23,162 bases of DNA from contig CAYHOI010000024.1 of assembly GCA_964358175.1 (NCBI GenBank), positions 1 to 23,162 on the forward strand, given 5' to 3'. The DNA comes from CAYHOI01 sp964358175 (GTDB lineage Bacteria; Margulisbacteria; Riflemargulisbacteria; GWF2-35-9). The translations under genes and the position numbers were made by a program. Each line of letters begins with the position of its first letter. Position 1 is the stretch's first letter. Shown one piece after another: positions 1-8,425 of the stretch. The notes below the pieces were generated by a model. The model saw only the letters and a list, made by a program, of their open reading frames with translations, was not told the DNA's origin and did no database searches.

Positions 1-106
1 TTGCAACTCCTCGCTTGCTTACGCACAGTAAGCGTCGCTCGTCGTCACTTCACCGCCATCGCAAGATCTAGCGAAGCGTCCAAACCAATTCGTGACGAGT
101 ATACTC
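1..106. repeat. Palindromic mobile-like repeat, copy 1 (cut by window edge)
   Basis: This is one copy of a repeat family also found at 15916-16019, 21063-21160 and 22042-22184. Its right end reads AAACCAATT-N6-GAGTATA (82-103), matching the right end of the 22042-22184 copy. Inside is a perfect hairpin, GCTTAC-GCACA-GTAAGC (17-33). Positions 1-50 are the reverse complement of about 22073-22132 apart from an AAGC expansion and one substitution. The element abuts the stop codon of the PorV-like gene. The left end lies outside the window. The short plus-strand reading frame through it is not a gene. Confidence 0.85.
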
Positions 107-939
107 TACAATTCCAAAGCCACTTGGTGCTGGGTTCCCAGCGGATTCACAGTCAACGCGTACTGCAACGTCGCTTTTTCTAGGTGATAGCTGATCCCGC
201 CGGACACACTCTCTCCATCCAGACCCACGTTAAGTACAATATTTTCCACCCATTGATAACCAAGGCCAGTCTTGATCTTTGCAACAGAATATTCCCCAGC
301 CAACTGAACTTCATAGACACTATATAGTCTCAAAAATGATAAATCCCAGGCTAACCCCACCGAAGCTGTATAGGCATCATTCTCCATAAACTTTACGACA
401 AGCGCATACTGAATGGGAGAGAATTCTCTATAAGAAAACCCTGCTGAATACATCATGCTCTCTTTACCGGAAAAGGTATTACTCAAAAAATGAAGGTTCA
501 TCCCAAACGATAAAAAGGGGGTCAATTCTCTCGCCATGGCAATGATTATATCTTGTTGTGAAACACTTTTGATTGAATCTGGCGATTCTGATCGTCCGAT
601 ACGATATTCAATTCCACTGATCGTGTTCATAATGAATCCCACTCCAAAAACGGCTTGTCTATACCGCAGGGGTAGCCGATAAAACCCATACATAAGCCCA
701 CGATCGTACAGGTAAGAATTGTAGCTGAGAAGCAAAGCAGCAGAGGTCTGCACCATCAGAAGTGCCGGATTATAGTAGACCGCTTCACTGCCATGTGCTG
801 AACAAATTCCTGTATTCCCTAACGAAATAACCCGGGGATTAAAGCCACTGTTTAGGTAATCATTTTGAACATCCACCCGCACTGTTTCGGCTTGTATCAT
901 CCCGAAAAATATCATGATTGCAACGAGGATACGTATCAT
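106..939 (-). CDS. PorV/UPF0164-like outer-membrane beta-barrel protein
   Basis: Predicted outer-membrane protein of 277 aa. A signal peptide covers about residues 1-17 (hydrophobic core LVAIMIFFGM, cleavage after QA). After it comes the stretch NPRVISLGNTG...GSEAVYYNPALL (about 34-61), typical of PorV/PorQ/UPF0164 barrels, followed by alternating amphipathic strands and a barrel-like C-terminus ending in VALEL. PorV-type proteins chaperone or anchor cargo in type IX-like secretion in Bacteroidetes; related proteins of unknown role occur in many candidate phyla. The start codon overlaps the S8 protease stop (ATGA), so the two are translationally coupled, which suggests the barrel serves the protease. 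That role is inference; a plain porin is the alternative. A repeat element directly follows the stop codon. Confidence 0.72.
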   Translation of the reverse strand: MIRILVAIMIFFGMIQAETVRVDVQNDYLNSGFNPRVISLGNTGICSAHGSEAVYYNPALLMVQTSAALLLSYNSYLYDRGLMYGFYRLPLRYRQAVFGVGFIMNTISGIEYRIGRSESPDSIKSVSQQDIIIAMARELTPFLSFGMNLHFLSNTFSGKESMMYSAGFSYREFSPIQYALVVKFMENDAYTASVGLAWDLSFLRLYSVYEVQLAGEYSVAKIKTGLGYQWVENIVLNVGLDGESVSGGISYHLEKATLQYALTVNPLGTQHQVALEL

Positions 940-2585
940 TTAATAGCGATCTTATGAACCCCACGCGTGACCACACCGATCCCCTCCGTAATTTCTATCA
1001 TTGCCAAGTAAACCCCCGAAGGCAACGGAAAGCCCTGATCATCCTTCAAATCCCAGGAACCGATATCTTCTCCACTCGCATCCGTCCGCCAAACGATCGC
1101 GCTAAAAGAAGAGAAGGTCATCGTTCTCAAACGTTTGCCACTATAAGCGTAAATAAGCACCCTCAAGCCAAGAGGTTCTTTGGACAATTTAAGATGAAAA
1201 ACGACATTGTTGCCGTACTGAACACTGTTCGCGGCAGGGTTTGGGTAACTATAAAACTGCTGAATCGTCATCGTATCCACGGAAGATGTCGGTGTTGGAC
1301 TAAGAAGAAGCAGGCTTTGAAAAGCGTCCAGAAGCCCACTTCCTAACATCCCGTTGTATGAGGGATTTACGGAATCAATGGAATTCGCTCCTGCCATGAT
1401 CAGATCACGATTCTCAGAGGCAAAAAGCTGGCTATTTCTTGCCAGCAAGAGTGCAGCGACCCCGCTAACCATGGGAGCCGCCATACTGGTTCCGCTGAGC
1501 GATCCATACTGACTTTCGGGAAGCGTGCTGAATACTTTTTCCCCCACAGCACAAACGTCTACAAATCGACTGGAATAGTTTGAAAAGGAAGATAGTTTCT
1601 GGTTTGTACTGACCGATGCGACGCCCAGCACTTCATTTTTGCCCCCATCATTACAAACTGGCGACTGCCAATCTGCTGTCGCTGAAAAATCGACACCGTC
1701 ATTACCAGCCGCTACAACAACAAGACAATACTTATCAAAAGCATAGTCTACAGCGGACTGAATATAACTGGAGTATGGCCCCCCCAGACTGAGATTGATT
1801 ACGCGAGCATTATAGGTTGCTGCAGCATAAATAGCTTGCCCTACTGTAAGGAAATTCCCAGCACCATTACTATCCAACACTTTTAATGCATAAATTCTTG
1901 TGTTCCAACCAATTCCTGAAATACCAACTCCATTGTTACAAATCGCGGCAATCGTTCCTGCCACGTGTGTCCCATGGCCATGATCATCCGTGGGCGTACT
2001 GTCCTGATTCACGTAGTCATATCCTAAGATGACTTTTCCCAGAAGATCTGAGTGTGTATGGTCAACGCCGGTGTCAATCACAGCGACAACAACCGAGCTA
2101 GAACCCGTCGTGATTCCCCAAGCCTTCTCCATTTCATAGACATCATATATTGACTTCAAATTGGGTGACGCTGCATAATAGGGGTCATTCGGAATCACGT
2201 CCAACGCATGGGCAACATAGTTAGGTTCAGCGTACTCAATTTGGGGTTGTTGTCTTAAATAATCTACAGCAGAAGCTACATCAGAACTTGGCTCAAGGAT
2301 CAGATGATAAATATGATCCATGGGGTTCTCCTCTGTCCCCATCATCGAGGCTACATTGGCAAGGGCTTTTTTAGGAAACATTTCGCGTTCTGTCTTAATT
2401 TTAAAAGGAATGTCCTTAAGAATTTGCTCTGTAATACTGCGATTCGAACTCGCTCCCACTGCGTGACTTTCCACGGGCAGGCCACTAGACTTGTACTTCA
2501 CAATGATTTGATCTGGAACATAGTCAAGAGAAAAACAAACCGAGCAGAAAATAATTGCTAAACAGAGTCGCTTATTTTTCATCAT
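936..2585 (-). CDS. Secreted S8 subtilisin-like serine protease with FlgD-like C-terminal domain
   Basis: Exported serine endopeptidase of about 549 aa. I chose the ATG at 2585 (ATGATGAAAAATAAG), which overlaps the end of uvrB and places a signal peptide (KRLCLAIIFCSVCFS) at the N-terminus; the frame is open further upstream to 2609. Domains: propeptide starting VPDQIIVKYK (about 22-125); catalytic domain about 160-425 with the triad Asp171 (VIDTGVD), His204 (HGHGTHVAG) and Ser367 (GTSMAAP) and oxyanion Asn295 (AAGND); then about 445-549 an Ig-like FlgD-type domain beginning YSYPNPAAN and containing SGVYLAMIEI. That C-terminal type is common on secreted proteins of Bacteroidetes and candidate phyla and can serve as a sorting or surface module. 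It is followed by the overlapping PorV-like gene. Confidence 0.9.
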   Translation of the reverse strand: MMKNKRLCLAIIFCSVCFSLDYVPDQIIVKYKSSGLPVESHAVGASSNRSITEQILKDIPFKIKTEREMFPKKALANVASMMGTEENPMDHIYHLILEPSSDVASAVDYLRQQPQIEYAEPNYVAHALDVIPNDPYYAASPNLKSIYDVYEMEKAWGITTGSSSVVVAVIDTGVDHTHSDLLGKVILGYDYVNQDSTPTDDHGHGTHVAGTIAAICNNGVGISGIGWNTRIYALKVLDSNGAGNFLTVGQAIYAAATYNARVINLSLGGPYSSYIQSAVDYAFDKYCLVVVAAGNDGVDFSATADWQSPVCNDGGKNEVLGVASVSTNQKLSSFSNYSSRFVDVCAVGEKVFSTLPESQYGSLSGTSMAAPMVSGVAALLLARNSQLFASENRDLIMAGANSIDSVNPSYNGMLGSGLLDAFQSLLLLSPTPTSSVDTMTIQQFYSYPNPAANSVQYGNNVVFHLKLSKEPLGLRVLIYAYSGKRLRTMTFSSFSAIVWRTDASGEDIGSWDLKDDQGFPLPSGVYLAMIEITEGIGVVTRGVHKIAIK

Positions 2586-4572
2586 GTTCCAAGCCGTAAA
2601 TCTTATCACGCAGAATCGCTGCTTTCTCGAACTCCATATCCTTGGCAGCTCGACGCATTTCAGTACGCAAAACCGTCACCATCGCAAGCAAGTCAGACGC
2701 AGAAAGCACCTTCTTATCGATGTCTTTGAGCCATTGTAGCTCGTTCACCGCTTTATGAACACCCTTCCCGCTCTTAGACTGTTTTTGGCGAATATTGTGC
2801 TTGATTCTCGAGATAATCGTCATGGGGGTGATCCCATGTTTCTCGTTATAGGTGGCTTGAATAGCTCGCCGACGGTTTGTTTCAGCAATGGCTCGGGCCA
2901 TGGAATCTGTGACTCTATCTGCATATAAGATGACGGTGCCCCTCACATTTCGAGCGGCTCTTCCAATGATTTGAATGAGAGAACGCTCATCTCGCAAGAA
3001 CCCTTCTTTGTCCGCATCAAGGATGGCGATAAATGATACTTCAGGCAGATCCAACCCCTCTCGAAGCAAATTAATCCCCACCAGAACGTCAAATTCACCC
3101 TCTCGCAACTCATGCAAGATCTCATATCGCTCCAGGGTATCTATATCTGAGTGAAGATACTTTGTTCGAATGTGATGATTCAATAGAAAATTGGCAAGTT
3201 CTTCCGCCATTTTCTTGGTCACGGTCACCACAATCGTACGCTCACTTCGCTCAATGCGCTGCTTAATCTCCGTCATCATATCAAGGAGCTGTCCCTCTGT
3301 TTTACGAATCTCAATCTGAGGATCAAGTAGCCCTGTCGGACGAATCATCTGCTCCACAATCTGGACTGATTTTTCTCGCTCATAGGCACTGGGGGTTGCA
3401 GATACAAATATCGCTTGAGGGATTTTCGCTTCAAATTCCGAAAAGTTCAGCGGTCGATTGTCCATCGCACTGGGCAAACGAAATCCATGTTCAACCAATA
3501 CGGTCTTGCGGGATCTATCCCCACCGTACATCCCCCTCACTTGCGGGAGCGTAATATGCGATTCGTCTACAATGAGCAGATAATCTTTGGGGAAATAATC
3601 CATCAACGTAAAAGGTGGCTCACCCGGTGCTCGTCCGGTGAGGTACCGCGAGTAATTTTCTATCCCCGAGCAATAACCTATTTCTTGCATCATCTCAAGA
3701 TCGAACATCGTACGCTGCTCCAGCCTTTGTGCCGCCAAAAGCTTGTTCTCTTCCCTCAACTGTTTCAGTCTGTCGGTCAATTCCGTCTTAATGCCTTCCA
3801 CCATCTTTTTCATATTGATATCGGGCACCACATAATGGCTCGCTGGATAGATGCTAAAATCTTGGAATAGGTTTTTTACATTCCGATTGAGGACATCCAG
3901 ATAACTCAGCCTTTCGATCTCATCACCCCAGAATTCTACTCTCAGGATATTCTCATCATACGCAGGAAAAATCTCCACAACCTCCCCCGAAACTCGAAAC
4001 GTCCCGCGAACTGGATTAATGTCATTGCGTTTGTAACGGATATTGACCAAATTCCACAGAAGCGTCTCTCGTTCAATGGTCTGCCCTACTTTGAGGACAA
4101 AGCTCCCCGCCATGTATGTTTCTGGAGAACCCAGCCCATATATGCAAGAAACCGAAGCAACAATAATGACATCGCGTCGATGAAGAAGAGAAACGGTCGC
4201 TCGGTGTCGCAAACGGTCAATTTCATCATTCACTGAGGAATCCTTTTCGATATAGGTATCCGTTGTCGGCATGTAGGCTTCGGGCTGATAGTAGTCATAG
4301 TAGCTAATAAAGTAGTCCACTGCGTTTTCAGGAAAAAACTCCTTGTACTCACTACACAACTGAGCGGCCAGCGTTTTATTGTGCGCGATGATAAGTGTGG
4401 GGCGCCCAATCTGCGCAATGACATTCGCAAGCGTAAATGTTTTTCCGCTTCCCGTCACCCCAAAAAGCGTTTGGGTTCGATCACCCTTCTGAAGCCCCCT
4501 GACAAGCTCTTCAATCGCTTGAGGCTGATCTCCGGCAGGTTTATAGGGGGAGGTTAAAACAAAGTCTGACAT
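2572..4572 (-). CDS. uvrB: UvrABC excinuclease subunit B
   Basis: UvrB receives damaged DNA from UvrA, verifies the lesion and positions UvrC for dual incision in nucleotide excision repair. The 666-aa length is normal. Visible: Walker A GVTGSGKT (38-45), the beta-hairpin lesion-clamping region YYDYYQPEAY (91-100), Walker B-like DYLLIVDESH, the conserved stretch EHGFRLPSAMDNRPL, helicase motifs V and VI (NLLREGLDLPEVS; QIIGRAARN), and a C-terminal UVR domain (about 630-662) that binds UvrC. The start overlaps the end of coaE by 19 bp and the end overlaps the protease start, so it sits in the middle of the long minus-strand operon rather than under an obvious promoter of its own. I saw no LexA-like operator. 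Confidence 0.97.
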   Translation of the reverse strand: MSDFVLTSPYKPAGDQPQAIEELVRGLQKGDRTQTLFGVTGSGKTFTLANVIAQIGRPTLIIAHNKTLAAQLCSEYKEFFPENAVDYFISYYDYYQPEAYMPTTDTYIEKDSSVNDEIDRLRHRATVSLLHRRDVIIVASVSCIYGLGSPETYMAGSFVLKVGQTIERETLLWNLVNIRYKRNDINPVRGTFRVSGEVVEIFPAYDENILRVEFWGDEIERLSYLDVLNRNVKNLFQDFSIYPASHYVVPDINMKKMVEGIKTELTDRLKQLREENKLLAAQRLEQRTMFDLEMMQEIGYCSGIENYSRYLTGRAPGEPPFTLMDYFPKDYLLIVDESHITLPQVRGMYGGDRSRKTVLVEHGFRLPSAMDNRPLNFSEFEAKIPQAIFVSATPSAYEREKSVQIVEQMIRPTGLLDPQIEIRKTEGQLLDMMTEIKQRIERSERTIVVTVTKKMAEELANFLLNHHIRTKYLHSDIDTLERYEILHELREGEFDVLVGINLLREGLDLPEVSFIAILDADKEGFLRDERSLIQIIGRAARNVRGTVILYADRVTDSMARAIAETNRRRAIQATYNEKHGITPMTIISRIKHNIRQKQSKSGKGVHKAVNELQWLKDIDKKVLSASDLLAMVTVLRTEMRRAAKDMEFEKAAILRDKIYGLEHDEK

Positions 4573-5102
4573 AGTGTAAGCACCTGTTCTTTCAGACTCA
4601 CAAGTGTTCCGTTATTATACAGAATCAAATCCGAATGACGTCGATACCAGTGATCCGAGTGCTGTGTCCGTAATCGCTTGAGAATTTGTCGAGGATACAG
4701 TCGAACTGACAGTCGGCTTAAAATCGTTGATTGCCTGGCACTGACAAGCAACACCTTATCGCTCAGGGCTCTGAGTCCCAGTTCGTCAAGGAGTGCTGCA
4801 TGGATCACGGTGTTAGGGATTACTTGAGAGCGAATCAGGGCGCGAAGTTTTGGATGGATAATTGCGTTGAGTTCACGAATTCGACCTGGGAAAACAAGTC
4901 TTGCCAATCGGACTCGATCAACCTGCCCCGCTACGATGGCACCCGGAAAACATGAAGAAATTCTTGCAATGACCTGGTCATCTCTCAGGAGTTCATGGCC
5001 TAGGGTATCCGCATTCAGTATTTTGTAATTCTTTGGAACTGGTAGAAGTCCAAGCACCGTATCTTTGCCAGAACCCATTCGCCCTGTGAGGGTAAGAATC
5101 AT
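4554..5102 (-). CDS. coaE: Dephospho-CoA kinase
   Basis: Catalyses the last step of coenzyme A synthesis: ATP-dependent phosphorylation of the 3'-hydroxyl of dephospho-CoA. The protein is 182 aa, slightly short for the family. It has an N-terminal P-loop GRMGSGKDT (7-15), NADTLGHELL (30-39) in place of the usual DAD..ARE, the signature FPGAIVAGQVDRVRLARLVF followed by LNAIIHP, and a lid region rich in Arg. The expected PLLFE motif reads ALLDE here, a moderate divergence. It starts three bases after the stop of the LOG-family gene and overlaps uvrB, so it is cotranscribed with both. Other P-loop kinases are conceivable, but the FPG..DR..L...VF...LN..IHP pattern is specific for CoaE. Confidence 0.9.
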   Translation of the reverse strand: MILTLTGRMGSGKDTVLGLLPVPKNYKILNADTLGHELLRDDQVIARISSCFPGAIVAGQVDRVRLARLVFPGRIRELNAIIHPKLRALIRSQVIPNTVIHAALLDELGLRALSDKVLLVSARQSTILSRLSVRLYPRQILKRLRTQHSDHWYRRHSDLILYNNGTLVSLKEQVLTLCQTLF

Positions 5103-5105
5103 GAA

Positions 5106-6116
5106 TTAAAACTGATTGATATGATGAATTAATTTAAGAATAATGGCAAAATTCATCTTGTCCAGCTTGAGACAACTATACACAAAAAGCGTCTGATTAT
5201 TGTAGTAGCGTTCCCGAATAAAGATGATCTCGCCAAACCCATGACCCGATGCAATTAGATTAAGTTCGCTGAGTTGAGGAGGCGATAATTTTATTTTGAG
5301 CTGAAAATAGATGCGGTTATCCAGAATAAAATAGGAAAAGAAATGGTGATAAAAACGCTGAATATATCGAAGGGTCTCCTCGGCAGAGTCCAAAAGTGTA
5401 TAAAAACCAAAATCATCGGAATGAATATAACAATCTTCAAGCAGATGCGCTCTAATCCACTCATCAAAACCCTTCCAGAACGTCCCATTCGGTTTGTCGA
5501 GCAGGATGAAGGGTCTCACATTCAGCTTCCCCGTTTGAATCGAAGCAAGCCCCTGAAAGATCTCATCCATCGTTCCATACCCCCCAGGCATCACCACGAT
5601 GGCTTGGGACTCCCGATAAAAGGTCAACTTGCGCGAATAGAAATGCTTGAATACGGTCACATGCTGGGGATGATCTGAAAATACCTTACTCAGACTTTCA
5701 AACGGAAGTTGAAGCCCCAGTCCGAAGCTGTTCTCGGGACCTGCACCGGCGTTGCCTGCCTCCATAATCCCGGGCCCCGCACCAGTAATGGTCTTAAAAC
5801 CCTCTTGCACCGCAAGCTTCGCAAAATGATAGGTAAGCTGATAGAGATCATCCGATTTTGCCGTACGCGCAGATCCAAAGATGGTAATCTTCGAGTCATA
5901 TTTGTAGTGCTTAAACATGGTAATCGCATTCCTGATTTCGTCTAACCCTTCCTTCAAAGGGACAATTTCTTCTGGGTCAGGATCTTCCCAGTTAAACAGT
6001 AATGTGGAAAGAATAAACTCTTTCAGTATGGTCTGCTGATGGATACTTCCCACCGCATACCGAGACAACAAGGCATCAATATCGTTTTCAAGCTCTTTTT
6101 TATCAGGAAGATGCAT
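5106..6116 (-). CDS. LOG-family (TIGR00730-type) Rossmann nucleotide-binding protein
   Basis: Homologue of the LOG family, whose best studied members hydrolyse nucleoside 5'-monophosphates of cytokinins; other members are PpnN-like nucleosidases. I chose the ATG at 6116 (MHLPDKKELE), overlapping the hisA end by 14 bp, over the longer frame to 6176 because the extra 20 residues run through the hisA coding region and look unlike the family. Length is 336 aa. Residues about 75-250 form the Rossmann domain with GSAR (81-84), TGAGPGIMEAGNAGA, catalytic-type SRK (161-163) and the hallmark PGGYGTMDE (177-185). An N-terminal helix (about 1-70) and a C-terminal extension (about 252-336, aromatic-rich) make it one of the larger LOG forms. 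Older labels such as lysine decarboxylase are misleading. Its substrate cannot be read from the sequence. Confidence 0.85.
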   Translation of the reverse strand: MHLPDKKELENDIDALLSRYAVGSIHQQTILKEFILSTLLFNWEDPDPEEIVPLKEGLDEIRNAITMFKHYKYDSKITIFGSARTAKSDDLYQLTYHFAKLAVQEGFKTITGAGPGIMEAGNAGAGPENSFGLGLQLPFESLSKVFSDHPQHVTVFKHFYSRKLTFYRESQAIVVMPGGYGTMDEIFQGLASIQTGKLNVRPFILLDKPNGTFWKGFDEWIRAHLLEDCYIHSDDFGFYTLLDSAEETLRYIQRFYHHFFSYFILDNRIYFQLKIKLSPPQLSELNLIASGHGFGEIIFIRERYYNNQTLFVYSCLKLDKMNFAIILKLIHHINQF

Positions 6117-6834
6117 CACGAGCCTCCAGGATTTCTTGCATGGAGAGTTTCCCCTCATAGAGAGCCTTCCCCACAATAAATCCTTCCAGACTACGACCTG
6201 GGAGTTTACCCAGGGACTGTATATTTTCCACCGTACTCACTCCCCCGCTGGCAATGAGCCGAACTTTCGTCTGCAAAAGGATGTTCGATAGCATACTCAA
6301 ATTGGGTCCATTCAGAAGCCCATCACAATGTATGTCCGTATAGATAACTTCTTGCAACCCTTCTGCCTCATAACGCTGAATCGTATCCACAACGGTCAAC
6401 GGGGTGGCTTCAGTCCATCCTTTTATCGCCACTTCATCTGCTCTTGCATCTATGCCAAAAATAACCTGGGTTGGATAATCCTGCAAGACTTTTCTAGCAA
6501 AAGGAAAACTGGTCAGGACTGCGGTGCCCAGAATGACCCGGCTAACCCCCATCAGAATAAGCTCCTTGAGCGTCTCCCTATCCCGAATTCCTCCTCCAAC
6601 TTCAACAGGAATTGAAACGGACTTCGCAATGTGGCCAATGAGTTCTCCATGAACCAGTCGTCCCTCTTTGGCTCCCTGAAGGTCTACCACATGAAGGATG
6701 TCTGCTCCCTGTGAAGCAAGCTGTTTGGCCATACTGATAGGATCTGCCGAATATACCGTCATTCGAGAATAATCCCCTTGTGTTAGGCGGACGCATTTAT
6801 TTTCGAAAAGATCAATCGCAGGAATTATTTTCAT
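6103..6834 (-). CDS. hisA: Phosphoribosylformimino-5-aminoimidazole carboxamide ribotide (ProFAR) isomerase
   Basis: Performs the Amadori rearrangement of ProFAR to PRFAR in histidine biosynthesis. It is a TIM barrel of 243 aa, normal length. Catalytic Asp8 lies in IPAIDLF and Asp129 in GIDARADE; phosphate-binding VEVGGGIR (78-84) and IASGGV are intact. The usual TDIxRDG reads TDIHCDG here (166-172): both Asp are kept but the common Arg is Cys. The start overlaps the hisH stop by 4 bp (ATGA). HisA normally feeds PRFAR to HisF-HisH, but hisF is not in the window: the gene directly after hisA is a LOG protein. PriA-type dual-function HisA/TrpF is possible but not indicated. Confidence 0.95.
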   Translation of the reverse strand: MKIIPAIDLFENKCVRLTQGDYSRMTVYSADPISMAKQLASQGADILHVVDLQGAKEGRLVHGELIGHIAKSVSIPVEVGGGIRDRETLKELILMGVSRVILGTAVLTSFPFARKVLQDYPTQVIFGIDARADEVAIKGWTEATPLTVVDTIQRYEAEGLQEVIYTDIHCDGLLNGPNLSMLSNILLQTKVRLIASGGVSTVENIQSLGKLPGRSLEGFIVGKALYEGKLSMQEILEARDASS

Positions 6835-7439
6835 TTAATCTTAAAGTACTCCATCACGGTCTGCATAAAACTCAACCCGTCTTCGCCACTTTTTTCAGGA
6901 TGGAACTGGGTCGCAATAAGCTGATCTCTCATCACAGCTGACACATAAGTCTGCCCATACTCTGTAGAAGACAGCGTGACGGACTTATCCTTCGGAACGA
7001 CGTAATAGGAATGAACGAAGTAAAAATATTTTCCATGAAACTTCCTAAATTCGTTTTTCTGGATATCCAAAGTATTCCAACCGATTTGAGGAACACAAAG
7101 CTGATCCGTTGCCTGGAAACGCTTCACTGAACCCTCGAAAATACCCAACCCGTTTACCCCTGGATTTTCTTCGCTCGATTCAAACAGGAGCTGAAGCCCC
7201 AAGCATATTCCCAGAAAAGGTCTTCGGGCACGAATATGGTCTTGAATCTGCTCAAAACAACCGCTATCCTGCAAACTTTTTACCGCATGTCCAAACGATC
7301 CAACGCCTGGAAGAACCAGCAAATCATCCCCTTGAATCTGGTGAAGATCACGCGTAACGATCACCTCTTTTCCAAAGTGTTTGAAGGAACGCTCAACACT
7401 TCGAATGTTCCCCGCATCATAATCTACGATAAAGATCAC
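6831..7439 (-). CDS. hisH: Imidazole glycerol phosphate synthase, glutamine amidotransferase subunit
   Basis: Class I glutaminase subunit that supplies ammonia to HisF for imidazole ring closure, yielding IGP and AICAR. It has 202 aa, normal length. The triad is visible: Cys79 in GICLGLQLLFE, His180 and Glu182 in TQFHPEKSG; PGVGSFGHA (44-52) forms the oxyanion-strand region. The start codon is GTG, overlapping the kinase stop (GTGA). Downstream hisA overlaps by 4 bp. HisF, its obligate partner, is absent from this cluster and must be encoded elsewhere if the pathway works. Confidence 0.95.
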   Translation of the reverse strand: MIFIVDYDAGNIRSVERSFKHFGKEVIVTRDLHQIQGDDLLVLPGVGSFGHAVKSLQDSGCFEQIQDHIRARRPFLGICLGLQLLFESSEENPGVNGLGIFEGSVKRFQATDQLCVPQIGWNTLDIQKNEFRKFHGKYFYFVHSYYVVPKDKSVTLSSTEYGQTYVSAVMRDQLIATQFHPEKSGEDGLSFMQTVMEYFKIK

Positions 7440-8425
7440 TGACTAAGTCCTACAGCAACAGCACCCAGAATTCCTGCATCTGTTCCGGTAGTCGCAGGAA
7501 GAATAGCTGTCTTCAAATTTGCGGTCATCTTGACGTGCTCCTGAGTCGTTTTTCGGATGCTGTCAAACAGAATTTTGCCGATCTGACTCACCCCGCCCCC
7601 TATCACAATCGCTTCTGGATCAAAGATATTGATAAGATTCGAACAGGCAATTCCCAAATAATAGCCGTTCTCTTCAATCGCTTCGATGGCAAATTGATCG
7701 CTCATCCCCGCTGCCTCCGAAAGAATAATCGAAGTAATTTTCCCCCCGTTACGTTCAGAAAGCTCCAACACTTTCCCGCCATAATATTCACTGATCACGG
7801 TTAACTCTTTGAGCTTTCGTCCCGCACGACGTGCCATGTTAATCCCTGAGGCATAAGCCTCCAAACAGCCATGCCGACCACAAGCACACTTATACTGATC
7901 ATCCGTGGTCAGATTCAGCACCATATGCCCAACTTCTCCGGCGATTCGATGGGCACCTGAATAAAGTTGCTTATTCAAAATGAGCCCACCGCCTATTCCC
8001 GTGCTCACCGTCATAAAAATAATATTGTGATAGTTTTTTCCTGCACCAAAATACAACTCCCCCATTGCAGCACTCTGGGCATCATTCACCAAGATAACAG
8101 CCGTTTTTTGGAAGGACTTTTTGAGGCGGTTGACTACGGGATAGTTTGTCCAGCCACTAATATTGGGGGCATTGATCACAAGTCCTTTTTTATGATTCAG
8201 TTGCCCGGGAATACCCAGAACAATATTTTTTAGTTGCTTAGAAGTGCATCCCGTTTCGGCAAGCAAATATTGCACCATCGTGACAATTTGATCTACAACA
8301 ACATCTCCACCCTTTTTGGCTTCCGTCGGGGTCACATTTCTCGCGAGGATCGTTCCGAGATCATCTGCGATTGCAGCTGCAATTTTGGTTCCCCCAACGT
8401 CGACACCAATCGTATATTGTGTCAC
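7436..8425 (-). CDS. ROK-family sugar kinase (probable glucokinase)
   Basis: Cytoplasmic ATP-dependent hexose kinase of the ROK family, 329 aa. It shows the N-terminal phosphate-binding loop DVGGTK (9-14), catalytic Asp115 in VNDAQSA, the second phosphate loop STGIGGGL (141-148), His167 in EVGHM, and the ROK zinc motif CACGRHGCLE (180-189). A C-terminal loop EAIVIGGGVSQ is also typical. There is no N-terminal winged helix, so it is an enzyme and not a ROK repressor. Glucose is the most frequent substrate for this size class; N-acetylmannosamine or another hexose cannot be excluded. The start is GTG, with a 4-bp overlap with gmhA (GTGA); it shares the operon with gmhA, hisH and hisA. Confidence 0.88.
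   Translation of the reverse strand: MTQYTIGVDVGGTKIAAAIADDLGTILARNVTPTEAKKGGDVVVDQIVTMVQYLLAETGCTSKQLKNIVLGIPGQLNHKKGLVINAPNISGWTNYPVVNRLKKSFQKTAVILVNDAQSAAMGELYFGAGKNYHNIIFMTVSTGIGGGLILNKQLYSGAHRIAGEVGHMVLNLTTDDQYKCACGRHGCLEAYASGINMARRAGRKLKELTVISEYYGGKVLELSERNGGKITSIILSEAAGMSDQFAIEAIEENGYYLGIACSNLINIFDPEAIVIGGGVSQIGKILFDSIRKTTQEHVKMTANLKTAILPATTGTDAGILGAVAVGLSQ

Noticed and set aside
1..183. Plus-strand frame of 60 aa at the left edge
   Set aside because: It lies in the repeat element and the PorV-like gene end; similar frames recur in the 22042-22184 copy because of the shared repeat, not because of a protein.
6117..6176. Longer N-terminus of the LOG protein
   Set aside because: The extra 20 residues are read out of frame through hisA and have no resemblance to LOG N-termini; ATG 6116 fits the overlap pattern of neighbouring genes.
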